From the NCBI GenBank assembly GCA_946539175.1, contig CAMNHH010000051.1:1-13394 (forward strand): a stretch of 13,394 nucleotides of DNA, in the 5' to 3' direction. The notes below the pieces were generated by a model. It was not told the origin of the DNA. It did not search any database and saw nothing but the letters and a program-made list of their open reading frames with translations. The stretch is from an uncultured Clostridia bacterium (GTDB lineage Bacteria > Bacillota > Clostridia > Oscillospirales > Oscillospiraceae). Position 1 is the stretch's first letter. The number at the start of each line of letters is the position of its first letter. Below are positions 5,966-12,273 of this stretch, one piece after another. The translations under genes and the position numbers were made by a program.

Positions 5966-7111
5966 TCATTTCTTTGGAGCCTCCTGTTTCGTAAATTCCT
6001 TGCTGTCAAAGAAGAGCGGCAGCGCGTTGTAGAGGAATTCCATGACCGCGTTGTGGTCGTGGACGCCGCCTTCCTTTTGGTAGAAGACGTAGTGCGCGGG
6101 GGTGAAGATTTCGGGGCGGGCCAGCATTTCCTCCGCCTGCAGCAAGGTCTGCTCCTTCACCGAGTCCCGGGTGCCCACGGCGTGGTAGATGAAGTAACCG
6201 CGTCGGTCCAGGTCGTTTTCCTCCACCAGGCTCTGGATGAAGTCTACGTTCTGCTCCGTCCGGAAGTCCCCGAAGCCCCCGTAATACCAGCAGGAGCCGC
6301 TCATAGGAAGGAAGTACCGGATGTAGTCGTAGTCATAACAGAACTGCATCCAGGTGGTGACGGAGCCCAGGGAGAAGCCGCCGAAGGCCCGGTGATCCCG
6401 GGAGGCACGCAGATCCGCGTCGGAGGCGGAGGCGGCGTAGGTCCGGTAGGTTCCCTCCACAGCGGGCATCAGATGGTTTTCAAAGTCGCTGTGGAAGGCC
6501 CGCAGCGCAGCCACGGAGGAGCCAAAGTCGGTATCGCTGCCGTCGTGGTAAAAGCTGGCGGAGGCCACGATCATGGGCTTGATCTCTCCATTTTCGATCA
6601 TGTGGTCCAGAACGTTCTGGATCATGCCGTTTCCGATGAAGAAATACTCGCCCGCGCTGCCACCCCAGCCGTGCATCAGATAGAGGATGTCATACCGCGT
6701 ATCGCCGCTCTCCTCATAGCCATAGGGCAGATAGACGCAGGTGGTCTTCTCGATATCTTCGCCGTCTCCCGCGTAGTCCCGGGATTCATAGGTCAAAGCG
6801 ACCACCTGGCCGGGATGCGCGGCGGGCTGCGTGTAGGCGCTGGGGACCGGCACGGACATACCGGTTTGCGGGATGCTTTGCTGCACGTCTGCCTCCGTTT
6901 CTACGGGTGTTGACGCGGTGGGAGCCTCTGTGACAGGCTGCTCCGCCTGTGCGGCTGCGGGCGCTTCGTCTGCTCCGGACGTCACGGATTCCTGGCGGGC
7001 AGCCTGGGTTGCGCCCTGCGCCGGTTCATGGGGATTCGGTTTCCCGGCGCAGGCGCAGAACCCCAGGACAAGGAGCAAAACCACTGCCAAAACCCAATAT
7101 ACGCCTCGCAT
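5966..7111 (-). CDS. Exported esterase of the esterase D / feruloyl-esterase (CE1-like) type
   Basis: 381 residues. The N-terminus has a strong hydrophobic segment (5-20) with Cys at 19 and 21; the lipobox (F-C-A-C or L-G-F-C) is atypical, so lipidation is uncertain, but export is likely. A low-complexity Ala/Glu/Thr/Pro linker (about 22-85) follows, then an alpha/beta-hydrolase domain (about 103-370). Visible features are the oxyanion loop HGWGGS (147-152), nucleophile Ser247 in GFSLG, Asp316 in GTRD as likely acid and His351 in GGVHDHN as likely catalytic His, near the family's YNxLPLxF ending. Relatives remove acetyl or feruloyl esters from plant polysaccharides or hydrolyse short esters; the substrate here is unknown. 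The start ATG 7111 lies 4 nt after the aldo/keto-reductase stop and gives a proper signal sequence; the longer frame to 7213 does not. Confidence 0.85.
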   Translation of the reverse strand: MRGVYWVLAVVLLLVLGFCACAGKPNPHEPAQGATQAARQESVTSGADEAPAAAQAEQPVTEAPTASTPVETEADVQQSIPQTGMSVPVPSAYTQPAAHPGQVVALTYESRDYAGDGEDIEKTTCVYLPYGYEESGDTRYDILYLMHGWGGSAGEYFFIGNGMIQNVLDHMIENGEIKPMIVASASFYHDGSDTDFGSSVAALRAFHSDFENHLMPAVEGTYRTYAASASDADLRASRDHRAFGGFSLGSVTTWMQFCYDYDYIRYFLPMSGSCWYYGGFGDFRTEQNVDFIQSLVEENDLDRRGYFIYHAVGTRDSVKEQTLLQAEEMLARPEIFTPAHYVFYQKEGGVHDHNAVMEFLYNALPLFFDSKEFTKQEAPKK

Positions 7112-7115
7112 GGCC

Positions 7116-7964
7116 TCACACGTCCAGCTCAGGCTTGAGCTCCATGGTCGCGTAGGCGGCAAGCGCCTCCGGGGTGGGAATATAATAGCGGGTGTTCTTG
7201 TCCAGCCTGGCAATGGCAGCCATTTCCGCCTCGGTCAGCTCAAAGTCAAAGAGATCCGCGTTGTCCTGGATGTGGGCAGGGTTCCTGCTGCCGGGGATGA
7301 CGATGTTGCCGCTCTGTACGTGCCAATGCAAAATGATCTGCGCGTTGGATTTATGGTACTTTTGCGCAAGCTCCGTGAACAGGGGCTCGTTCACCAGGGC
7401 TTTGTCCCCGTGGCCCAGGGGATACCAGGCCTGGACCCGGATGCCGTCGGCGGCGGTGCGGGCCTTCAGCCCGGTCTGGGGGTAGTAGGGGTGTGCCTCC
7501 ACCTGGATCACCGCGGGCTTGACCTCGCAGATTCGCAGAATCTCCTCCAGGGGCTCGCCCTCAAAGTTGGACAGGCCGATGGACCTGGCCTTTCCCTCCT
7601 TGTAAGCCTTCTCCAGGGCCTTCCAGCCGGCGATATAATCTCCCGCAGGCTGGTGGAGCAGCAACAGGTCCACGTAGTCGGTGCCCAGACGCTCCAGCAT
7701 CTCGTCCACCGCGGTTTCCCGGGTGTAGACCGTGGGCCAGAGCTTGGACTCCAGGAAGAGCTCCTCCCGCTTGAGGCCCGAGCGCTGGATGCCGCGGCCC
7801 ACAGCCCGTTCGTTCATATAGGCGTTGGCGGTGTCGATCAGACGGTAGCCGGCCTTCAAGGCGTTATAGACCGCTTCCTCCGCATCGGGGAGCGCCATCA
7901 AGAAGGTGCCCAGGCCCACGGCGGGCATTTGGATTCCGTTGTTGAGTGCTACGTAAGATTTCAT
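7116..7964 (-). CDS. Aldo/keto reductase (2,5-diketo-gluconate reductase type)
   Basis: A 282-residue cytoplasmic NAD(P)H-dependent carbonyl reductase of the AKR superfamily, at the usual length. The catalytic tetrad is visible: Asp44 and Tyr49 in RLIDTANAY, Lys74 in LESKLW and His104 in LLLHQP. Later family signatures are GLSNF (substrate pocket), QVEAHPYYPQ and the nicotinamide-phosphate-binding IPGSRNPAHIQDN stretch. Such enzymes reduce aldehydes, alpha-keto aldehydes or diketo sugars; the substrate cannot be read from sequence. GGGAGGA lies 7 nt before ATG 7964. It is the fourth gene of the leftward operon, 36 bp after the alpha/beta-hydrolase and 4 bp before the esterase. Function class is secure, physiological role inferred. 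Confidence 0.93.
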   Translation of the reverse strand: MKSYVALNNGIQMPAVGLGTFLMALPDAEEAVYNALKAGYRLIDTANAYMNERAVGRGIQRSGLKREELFLESKLWPTVYTRETAVDEMLERLGTDYVDLLLLHQPAGDYIAGWKALEKAYKEGKARSIGLSNFEGEPLEEILRICEVKPAVIQVEAHPYYPQTGLKARTAADGIRVQAWYPLGHGDKALVNEPLFTELAQKYHKSNAQIILHWHVQSGNIVIPGSRNPAHIQDNADLFDFELTEAEMAAIARLDKNTRYYIPTPEALAAYATMELKPELDV

Positions 7965-8000
7965 TTATAGTTCCTCCCAATTTTATTCGTTTGCGTCCTT

Positions 8001-8885
8001 TCATTCCGATTTCATGTTCCGTTTCCAGAAAGCCACGGCGTTGTCCAGCCAGCCCTCCGCAGCCGTGCCCGTCCCCAGGCCAAAGCCGTGGGGCAGACCG
8101 GGAAATATCTCGATCATCGCGTCGGTTCCATTGGCCTGAATGGCCCGGATGCGCCGCTCCATGGTCCGGTAGGAGGCAATGCCGTCCGAGGTGCCGACTG
8201 CGCTGTAGGTGGGCGGCTCGTAGCCTGTGACCTCCGACAGGCCGGTATAGTTGACGATGACCGCAGCGGGCCGGGGATAAGCGGCTTCTCCGAAGCGCTC
8301 CGTGCCGTAGCTGCCCAGCCAGGCTGCCATGCGCCCCCCTGCCGAACCGCCCCAGAGGGAGTAATCCCGCATGTCGATTTGCAGCCGCTCCGCGTTTTCA
8401 TGGAGAAACGCGATGGCGCGGGCCAGGTCCTCACAGGCAGTCTGGGCCCCGGGGCGGTAGATCAGGGCAAAGGCATTGTAACCCAGCTTGGACAGCTCCA
8501 AAGCGTGGGGAAAGCTGTCATGCATGGCGCCCACGTAGGCGAAGCCGCCGCCTGCGTTTACGATGGCGGTCTTCGCTCCGGCCCCGCCCCGGAAGAAGAA
8601 CAGGCCGGTGTCACGCTTCGCAGGGTCCGCCGCCTTTTCCGCGTCGGAATAGATGTCGAAAAAGACCGTCTCCCCCGCCGCCGCGTGATCGTGGAGGTAG
8701 TTTGCAAGCTCCACGGTCTTGTCCGGGTCCATGTGATTGTACCAGGTCAGGGACAGGCTTTCCAGGGTGGAGCCGTCGTAATACAAGTCCTCCACCGGCA
8801 GAATCAGCCTGCCGGAAGCTCCGAAAACCGGGTCGTCCATCACACTTGCAATGGGGGTATTCCTGGTGTAGGGGCTGCGGGTCAT
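8001..8885 (-). CDS. Alpha/beta hydrolase (esterase/lipase-like, cytoplasmic)
   Basis: 294 residues with no signal peptide. The hydrolase domain starts near residue 100. The oxyanion segment is NAGGGF (110-115), nucleophile Ser181 lies in GGSAGG, the likely acid is Asp234 in GTSDG, and the base is His266 in LPHGFG. This arrangement fits the hormone-sensitive-lipase/BD-FAE-like group acting on small esters. The first ~95 residues (DPVFG...GRL, a SLTWYN region, ETVFFDIYSDAEKAADPAK) form a conserved extension I associate with a Clostridia-specific subfamily. The start at ATG 8885 fits that extension, but the ribosome site is weak (GGGGGCC); translation may depend on coupling to the gene 14 bp upstream. 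The substrate is unknown. It is distinct from the exported esterase in the same operon. Confidence 0.85.
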   Translation of the reverse strand: MTRSPYTRNTPIASVMDDPVFGASGRLILPVEDLYYDGSTLESLSLTWYNHMDPDKTVELANYLHDHAAAGETVFFDIYSDAEKAADPAKRDTGLFFFRGGAGAKTAIVNAGGGFAYVGAMHDSFPHALELSKLGYNAFALIYRPGAQTACEDLARAIAFLHENAERLQIDMRDYSLWGGSAGGRMAAWLGSYGTERFGEAAYPRPAAVIVNYTGLSEVTGYEPPTYSAVGTSDGIASYRTMERRIRAIQANGTDAMIEIFPGLPHGFGLGTGTAAEGWLDNAVAFWKRNMKSE

Positions 8886-8899
8886 AGGCCCGGCCCCCG

Positions 8900-9649
8900 T
8901 TATGGTTCCAGGTCCAGCCCGGAAAGCCAGGCGAGGATCTGGTCCTTTGTGTCTTCGTCGACTGCGTCCCGGCCCCGGATGGCAATGCCGTCCGGCACGG
9001 CGGCGCCGGGCTCCAGATCACGAATGGTATCCCAGGTGCCGCCGTCCCGGCTGCCCTCGTGGGTGTTGAAGGGGATCAGGGTCTTGCCGGTAAAGTCGTA
9101 GCTGTCAAAGAAGGTGTCCAGCAGCATGGGGATCGTGTACCACCACATGGGGTAGCCGATGAAGATCACGTCGTAGTCCTCGGGGTTGTACTCCAGGGGC
9201 AGGAACTCCGGACGGGCGTCTTCGTTTTGCTCCTGCTTGGCGTAGTCCGCGGTGTCGTTGTAGCTCTCGGGATAGTCCCGGACGGGGGTGATCTTCGCCA
9301 GATCCGCCCCGGTCTGCTCTGCGATCAGATTGGCCAGCACTGCCGTGGAGGCCACGCCGTCAAAGTAGGGCGTGGCAGCCGAGACCGCATCCACGGTGTT
9401 GGCGGAGCTGAAATAGACCACCAGGACCTTGGCGCCGGTCTGCGCTCCGGTGCTTTCCGGGATGGGGTCCGCCCCCTCGGAAGCGGGCTCACTTTCGGAA
9501 GCGGGCGGGGTTGTGGCAGCAGGAGTGCTTGCGTCGGTGGAGGCAGGGGCAGCCTCGGTACCGGATGCAGCGGGCTTCTCGACGTTGCCGCAGGCCGCAA
9601 GCGAAAGAACCAACGCAAGAATCAAGGCCGTTGCAATCAGTCGTTTCAT
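8900..9649 (-). CDS. Flavodoxin-domain lipoprotein
   Basis: 249 residues. Start ATG 9649 is preceded by AAAGGA 11 nt upstream and gives MKRL, a hydrophobic core and lipobox L-A-A-C with lipidated Cys20; an ATG at 9661 overlaps the previous stop and is less likely. A Ser/Thr/Pro/Glu linker (21-72) leads to a flavodoxin fold (about 73-245): strand VLVVYFS, an altered phosphate loop (SSANTVDAVSAATP...), then IFIGYPMWWYTIPM and LIPFNTHEGSRDGGTWDTI. The 160-210 region is very close to the next flavodoxin in the operon, so the pair probably arose by tandem duplication. Relative to that copy the phosphate-binding loop carries ~16 extra residues. Flavodoxins bind FMN and carry electrons; a membrane-anchored copy outside the cell is unusual. 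FMN binding and partner are not shown by sequence. Confidence 0.85.
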   Translation of the reverse strand: MKRLIATALILALVLSLAACGNVEKPAASGTEAAPASTDASTPAATTPPASESEPASEGADPIPESTGAQTGAKVLVVYFSSANTVDAVSAATPYFDGVASTAVLANLIAEQTGADLAKITPVRDYPESYNDTADYAKQEQNEDARPEFLPLEYNPEDYDVIFIGYPMWWYTIPMLLDTFFDSYDFTGKTLIPFNTHEGSRDGGTWDTIRDLEPGAAVPDGIAIRGRDAVDEDTKDQILAWLSGLDLEP

Positions 9650-9654
9650 CCGTC

Positions 9655-10167
9655 TTACCATCCTTTTTTCTCGGTTTCACTTCTGTGATCGATATTGTTC
9701 AGCCATTGCTGAATCCGCTGGGGAACGCCCCGCTCGGCGTCGGACATCTCCACCGGCAGACCGGGGAGCAGCCTGGCCTTGGGGGTCAGCTCGTGGATGG
9801 TCCGGTAGGTGCCGCCGTCGCCGGAGCCCATGTGGGTATTGAAGGGGATGATCGTCTTGCCGCTGAAGTCGTATTGCTCGAACAGGGTGTAGAGGATCAT
9901 CGGAAAGGTGTACCACCACATGGGATAGCCCAGGTAGATGACGTCGTAGTCCGCAATGGGCAGGGGATTTTTGATCCGGGGACGCCGGTCCTCGTCGTGC
10001 TCCTTCTTGGCCAGGCGGGCCAGGGCGTTGTAGCGGCTGCGGTCGCTGTCATAAGGGATCTCGGGCACGATCTGGACCAGATCTCCGCCGGTCTGTCTTG
10101 CGATCTCCTCGGCAAGGGCTTTGGTGCTGCTGTAAACCGAAAAGTATAGAATCAAGGGCTGTTTCAT
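9655..10167 (-). CDS. Flavodoxin, cytoplasmic
   Basis: 170 residues, the usual size of a short flavodoxin, with no signal peptide. The first strand (LILYFS) leads to a phosphate loop SVYSSTKALAE that fits the S-x-T-G-x-T-like FMN phosphate site loosely. Later come IYLGYPMWWYTFPM (the aromatic WW next to the isoalloxazine site) and IIPFNTHMGSGDGGTYRTI. It probably carries low-potential electrons to an oxidoreductase or reduces a small substrate together with one. Start ATG 10167 has AAGGAGA about 7 nt upstream; the open frame to 10224 adds residues that do not look like flavodoxin. It is first in the leftward operon, and its stop lies 5 bp before the lipoprotein start with the next ribosome site inside its last codons. 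Confidence 0.9.
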   Translation of the reverse strand: MKQPLILYFSVYSSTKALAEEIARQTGGDLVQIVPEIPYDSDRSRYNALARLAKKEHDEDRRPRIKNPLPIADYDVIYLGYPMWWYTFPMILYTLFEQYDFSGKTIIPFNTHMGSGDGGTYRTIHELTPKARLLPGLPVEMSDAERGVPQRIQQWLNNIDHRSETEKKGW

Positions 10168-10214
10168 GGGGCAATCTCCTTTTCTGTCAGGCGTATTTCT
10201 TTGCTTCTGTTTGG

Positions 10215-10243
10215 AGTTTACCACAATTTTTCTTGACTGTCCA
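10215..10243 (-). promoter_or_regulatory. Leftward promoter of the flavodoxin operon
   Basis: On the minus strand: TGGACA (10243-10238), a 17-bp spacer, TAAACT (10220-10215) preceded by TG as an extended -10. Its -35 box shares base 10238 with the -35 box of the divergent LysR promoter, so the two polymerases would compete. This is consistent with classical LysR control of a divergent target. Assigned by consensus only. Confidence 0.6.
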
Positions 10244-10261
10244 CTGCCAATCGGGTATACT
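10233..10261 (+). promoter_or_regulatory. Sigma-A-type promoter of LysR regulator 1
   Basis: TTGACT (10233-10238), exactly 17 bp, TATACT (10256-10261): each hexamer differs from consensus at one position. It lies 32 bp before the LysR start with AGGAGG at 10281-10286 in between. An interrupted dyad, TATACTG-N10-CAGTTATA (10256-10280, one-base bulge), overlaps the -10 box and the expected start of transcription; it could be an autoregulatory LysR operator, though the fit to the T-N11-A rule is only loose. Confidence 0.75.
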
Positions 10262-10293
10262 GGTATTACTTACAGTTATAGGAGGCGAGCGCC

Positions 10294-11157
10294 ATGATCG
10301 AAATCTATCTGCTGGAACAGCTGGCAGCCGTGGCGGAGCACGGTACGCTTCTGAAAGCGTCGGAGGCCCTTCATCTGTCTCAGCCCGCCCTGAGCCGCTC
10401 TATGAAAAAGCTGGAGGCCCAGTTGGGCGTCCAGCTCTTTGACCGGGAGAACAGCAAAATTACCCTGAACGACACCGGCGCCCACGCAGTGGACTACGCC
10501 AAGCGTATTCTGGCTCTGGATCGGGAAATGGCGGAGGGAGTTGCGGAATATGAAAGGCGCAGGCGTACCGTCAGTTTGGGCTCCTGTGCTCCCTTCCCCT
10601 TGAACGCCATTCAACCCACCCTCCAGGAGCAGTATTTCGGCATGGTCCTCACCACGGAGCTGGCGGAGGACGCAAGGCTTCTCACCGGGCTGAAAAACCG
10701 GGTGTACCAGCTGGCCATCCTCCACGAGAATCCGAATGATCCGGAGCTGTTCGTTCAGCGTTACCTTGACGAGCAGTTATACGTTTCCTTCCCCAGAGAG
10801 CATCCACTGGCGCAGCGGCAAAGCATCCGTTTCTCCGACCTCCGGGGAATCAGCATTCTGATGGTCCACAGCGTGGGCTTCTGGATGGAGGTCTGCAAGC
10901 GGCACCTGGAGCCCGGCAATCTTCTGATTCAGAACAGCTTCGAGGCCCTGGGAGAGCTGATCGACGCCTCCAAGCTGCCCTTCTTCAACTCCGACCGGAT
11001 GATGGAGCGCGCTCCGCGGCAGCCGGACCGGGTCTCCGTACCCATCTCGGACGCCGACGCCAGCACCGTCTACTACATCGCCTGCCTGGCTTCGGAGAAG
11101 CAAAAATACAACGCCGTATTCAGCGCCGCCCGCCAGGCCGTGCTGAACCGCTCATAA
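10294..11157 (+). CDS. LysR-type transcriptional regulator 1
   Basis: 287 residues, normal for the family. The winged helix-turn-helix spans about residues 2-62, with recognition helix QPALSRSMKKLEAQLG and wing LFDRENSKITLNDTG, then a linker helix. The effector domain (about 90-285) is the usual periplasmic-binding-protein-like fold. AGGAGG lies 8 nt before ATG 10294. It is transcribed divergently from the flavodoxin/hydrolase/reductase operon, sharing a 126-bp region with overlapping promoters, so that operon is its likely target and it probably represses itself. The inducer is unknown; the target genes suggest an ester, aldehyde, quinone-like or redox signal. It faces LysR regulator 2 tail to tail with 41 bp between, where I see no convincing terminator. 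Confidence 0.93.
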   Translation: MIEIYLLEQLAAVAEHGTLLKASEALHLSQPALSRSMKKLEAQLGVQLFDRENSKITLNDTGAHAVDYAKRILALDREMAEGVAEYERRRRTVSLGSCAPFPLNAIQPTLQEQYFGMVLTTELAEDARLLTGLKNRVYQLAILHENPNDPELFVQRYLDEQLYVSFPREHPLAQRQSIRFSDLRGISILMVHSVGFWMEVCKRHLEPGNLLIQNSFEALGELIDASKLPFFNSDRMMERAPRQPDRVSVPISDADASTVYYIACLASEKQKYNAVFSAARQAVLNRS

Positions 11158-11198
11158 TGGTAAGCTTTTACGTTTTTCTCTGCAGATTTCTATCTTTT

Positions 11199-12074
11199 TC
11201 AACGATTCCCGGCCTTTTTCAGATAGCGGATAAACTGGTCGAAGGCGGCAAAGCTCTGTCGGTCCCTGCGCCAGATGGCAGTGACGGAGGCCATGTCGAT
11301 TTCAAACATGGGGAAGCAGGCAAGGCCGCCCTCCTGGGCGGCAATGTCCTCCGGCAAAAAGCCGCAGGCGGCGTTTTCCCGGATATACTGCAAAATCGTA
11401 AAGGCCTGGTCGCTGTACTGGATGACGTTGGGCGTGCAGCCCGCCCGGTCAAAGAGCCGCTTCAGATACTTGGTCTGACTGGACCGCTCCGAGAGCAGGA
11501 TCAGGGGCGTATCCCCCAGCTGCTTCAAAGAGCGGGGCTTCTGTTTCGCCACGGAATTGTCCCGGTTAGAACACAGCAGCAGGCGGCTGTTGGACAGGGT
11601 CACATAGCCGTAGTCCTCCCTGGGCAGGGCAATGGAGACCGTGACGGCGAAGTCCAGCTCCCCCTGGTCGATCTTGTGGTAGAGCCGCTCCGTGGAGTCC
11701 TCCGTGACCTCCAGGGTGATCTCCGGGCAGTCCCGGGCGAAGCGCCGCCGCAGCCGGGGGAAGACCCCGCCTGCTCCCATGGTGGCCACCCCCACCCGGA
11801 GGATGCTGTTTTCCCGGGCAATCAGCTCTGCGTGCTGCCGCAGCCGCCGGTACTGTCCCAGCAGATGCTCCGCCTCCCGCTGGAAGGCCCGGCCCTGCTG
11901 GGTCAGGCGTATGCTGTTGGGCCGCCGCTCAAAGAGGGGGAAACCGCACTCCTCCTCCAGCTCTCGCATGGCCACGGAGAGCCCCGGCTGGGAAATGGAC
12001 AGCTCCGACGCCGCCTTGGTGAGATTCTGATGCCTGCACACCGCCAGGTAATAGCTCAGTTGATTCAAGGTCAT
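11199..12074 (-). CDS. LysR-type transcriptional regulator 2
   Basis: 291 residues. The N-terminal winged helix-turn-helix (MTLNQLSYYLAVCRHQNLTK, then SQPGLSVAMRELEEECGFPLF) is typical, and the effector domain spans about residues 88-285. I place the start at ATG 12074, with GGAGGA 7 nt upstream and the family's usual first residues; the open frame to 12140 adds an unrelated 22 residues covering the leader palindrome. It is divergent from the SLC13-type transporter across 199 bp. That arrangement and general knowledge of LysR proteins make the transporter the likely target, with a carboxylate as probable inducer. It shows no close similarity to LysR regulator 1 beyond family level. Confidence 0.93.
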   Translation of the reverse strand: MTLNQLSYYLAVCRHQNLTKAASELSISQPGLSVAMRELEEECGFPLFERRPNSIRLTQQGRAFQREAEHLLGQYRRLRQHAELIARENSILRVGVATMGAGGVFPRLRRRFARDCPEITLEVTEDSTERLYHKIDQGELDFAVTVSIALPREDYGYVTLSNSRLLLCSNRDNSVAKQKPRSLKQLGDTPLILLSERSSQTKYLKRLFDRAGCTPNVIQYSDQAFTILQYIRENAACGFLPEDIAAQEGGLACFPMFEIDMASVTAIWRRDRQSFAAFDQFIRYLKKAGNR

Positions 12075-12107
12075 GACGCATTCCTCCGCATGAATCGCGT
12101 TTTCGGT

Positions 12108-12124
12108 GGCGCACACTGTGCGCC
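12108..12124. promoter_or_regulatory. 17-bp palindrome in the LysR-2 leader
   Basis: GGCGCACACTGTGCGCC is a perfect 8+1+8 inverted repeat just downstream of the LysR-2 -10 box, covering the expected transcription start and first bases of the leader. It could be an operator for autorepression or a stabilising 5' hairpin. No T-run follows, so it is not a terminator. Confidence 0.5.
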
Positions 12125-12130
12125 GCTCCA

Positions 12131-12159
12131 ATTTTAGCATAAGAGAAATTTATACACAA
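12131..12159 (-). promoter_or_regulatory. Leftward promoter of LysR regulator 2
   Basis: Minus strand: TTGTGT (12159-12154), 17-bp spacer, TAAAAT (12136-12131) preceded by TGC as an extended -10. It lies in an AT-rich island between two GC-rich genes and would start transcription near 12124, at the edge of the 17-bp palindrome. Confidence 0.6.
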
Positions 12160-12165
12160 GAGATT

Positions 12166-12182
12166 TTTTGTATTTTACAAAA
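12166..12182. promoter_or_regulatory. Candidate LysR-2 operator at the transporter -35 box
   Basis: TTTTGTA-TTT-TACAAAA is a perfect inverted repeat (7+3+7) in the AT-rich divergent region. It overlaps the transporter -35 hexamer (12174-12179) and lies upstream of the LysR-2 promoter. An AT-rich dyad of this size between a LysR gene and its divergent target is the expected form of a LysR binding site; the assignment is inferred. Confidence 0.5.
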
Positions 12183-12202
12183 TAAATTATCTATGCTATG
12201 AT
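12174..12202 (+). promoter_or_regulatory. Promoter of the SLC13-type transporter gene
   Basis: TTTACA (12174-12179), 17-bp spacer, TATGAT (12197-12202), each one base from consensus. It leaves a leader of about 65 nt containing the short palindrome GCTGCGCAGC (12220-12229) and the ribosome site AAGGAGGA before ATG 12274. Confidence 0.65.
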
Positions 12203-12273
12203 GCAGTCACAGAGACAAAGCTGCGCAGCGAAGTTTCAAAATCAGTCAAACGTGAATTAAGGAGGAACGGAAC

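Larger units (their letters stand above)
5415..5969 (-). pseudogene. Truncated RibD/DHFR-family reductase, chimeric ORF
   Basis: The ORF starts at ATG 5969 with a strong AGGAGG nine bases upstream, and its ATG overlaps the esterase stop (ATGA), so it was the last gene of the leftward operon. Residues 1 to about 67 (MSRPFVVCYMLCSLDGRIDG..., then a YGCDAVINGAVT segment) match the N-terminal half of the dihydrofolate-reductase-like RibD C-terminal family, which uses NAD(P)H to reduce pterin- or riboflavin-type substrates and is normally well over 200 residues. After about 5769 the similarity ends. From there the frame runs out of register through histidine-kinase DNA and on to 5415, giving a low-complexity Pro/Gly/Arg/His-rich tail unlike a real protein. 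The expected C-terminal half of the reductase is missing. The chimeric 184-residue product is probably non-functional. Confidence 0.65.

Noticed and set aside
6873..7970. 365-residue plus-strand ORF over the aldo/keto reductase gene
   Set aside because: Antisense shadow: the minus strand carries a complete catalytic tetrad and a good ribosome site.
11155..11200. Possible bidirectional terminator between the convergent LysR genes
   Set aside because: Only a weak GTAA/TTAC stem near 11160-11171 with scattered T's; not enough for a terminator call.
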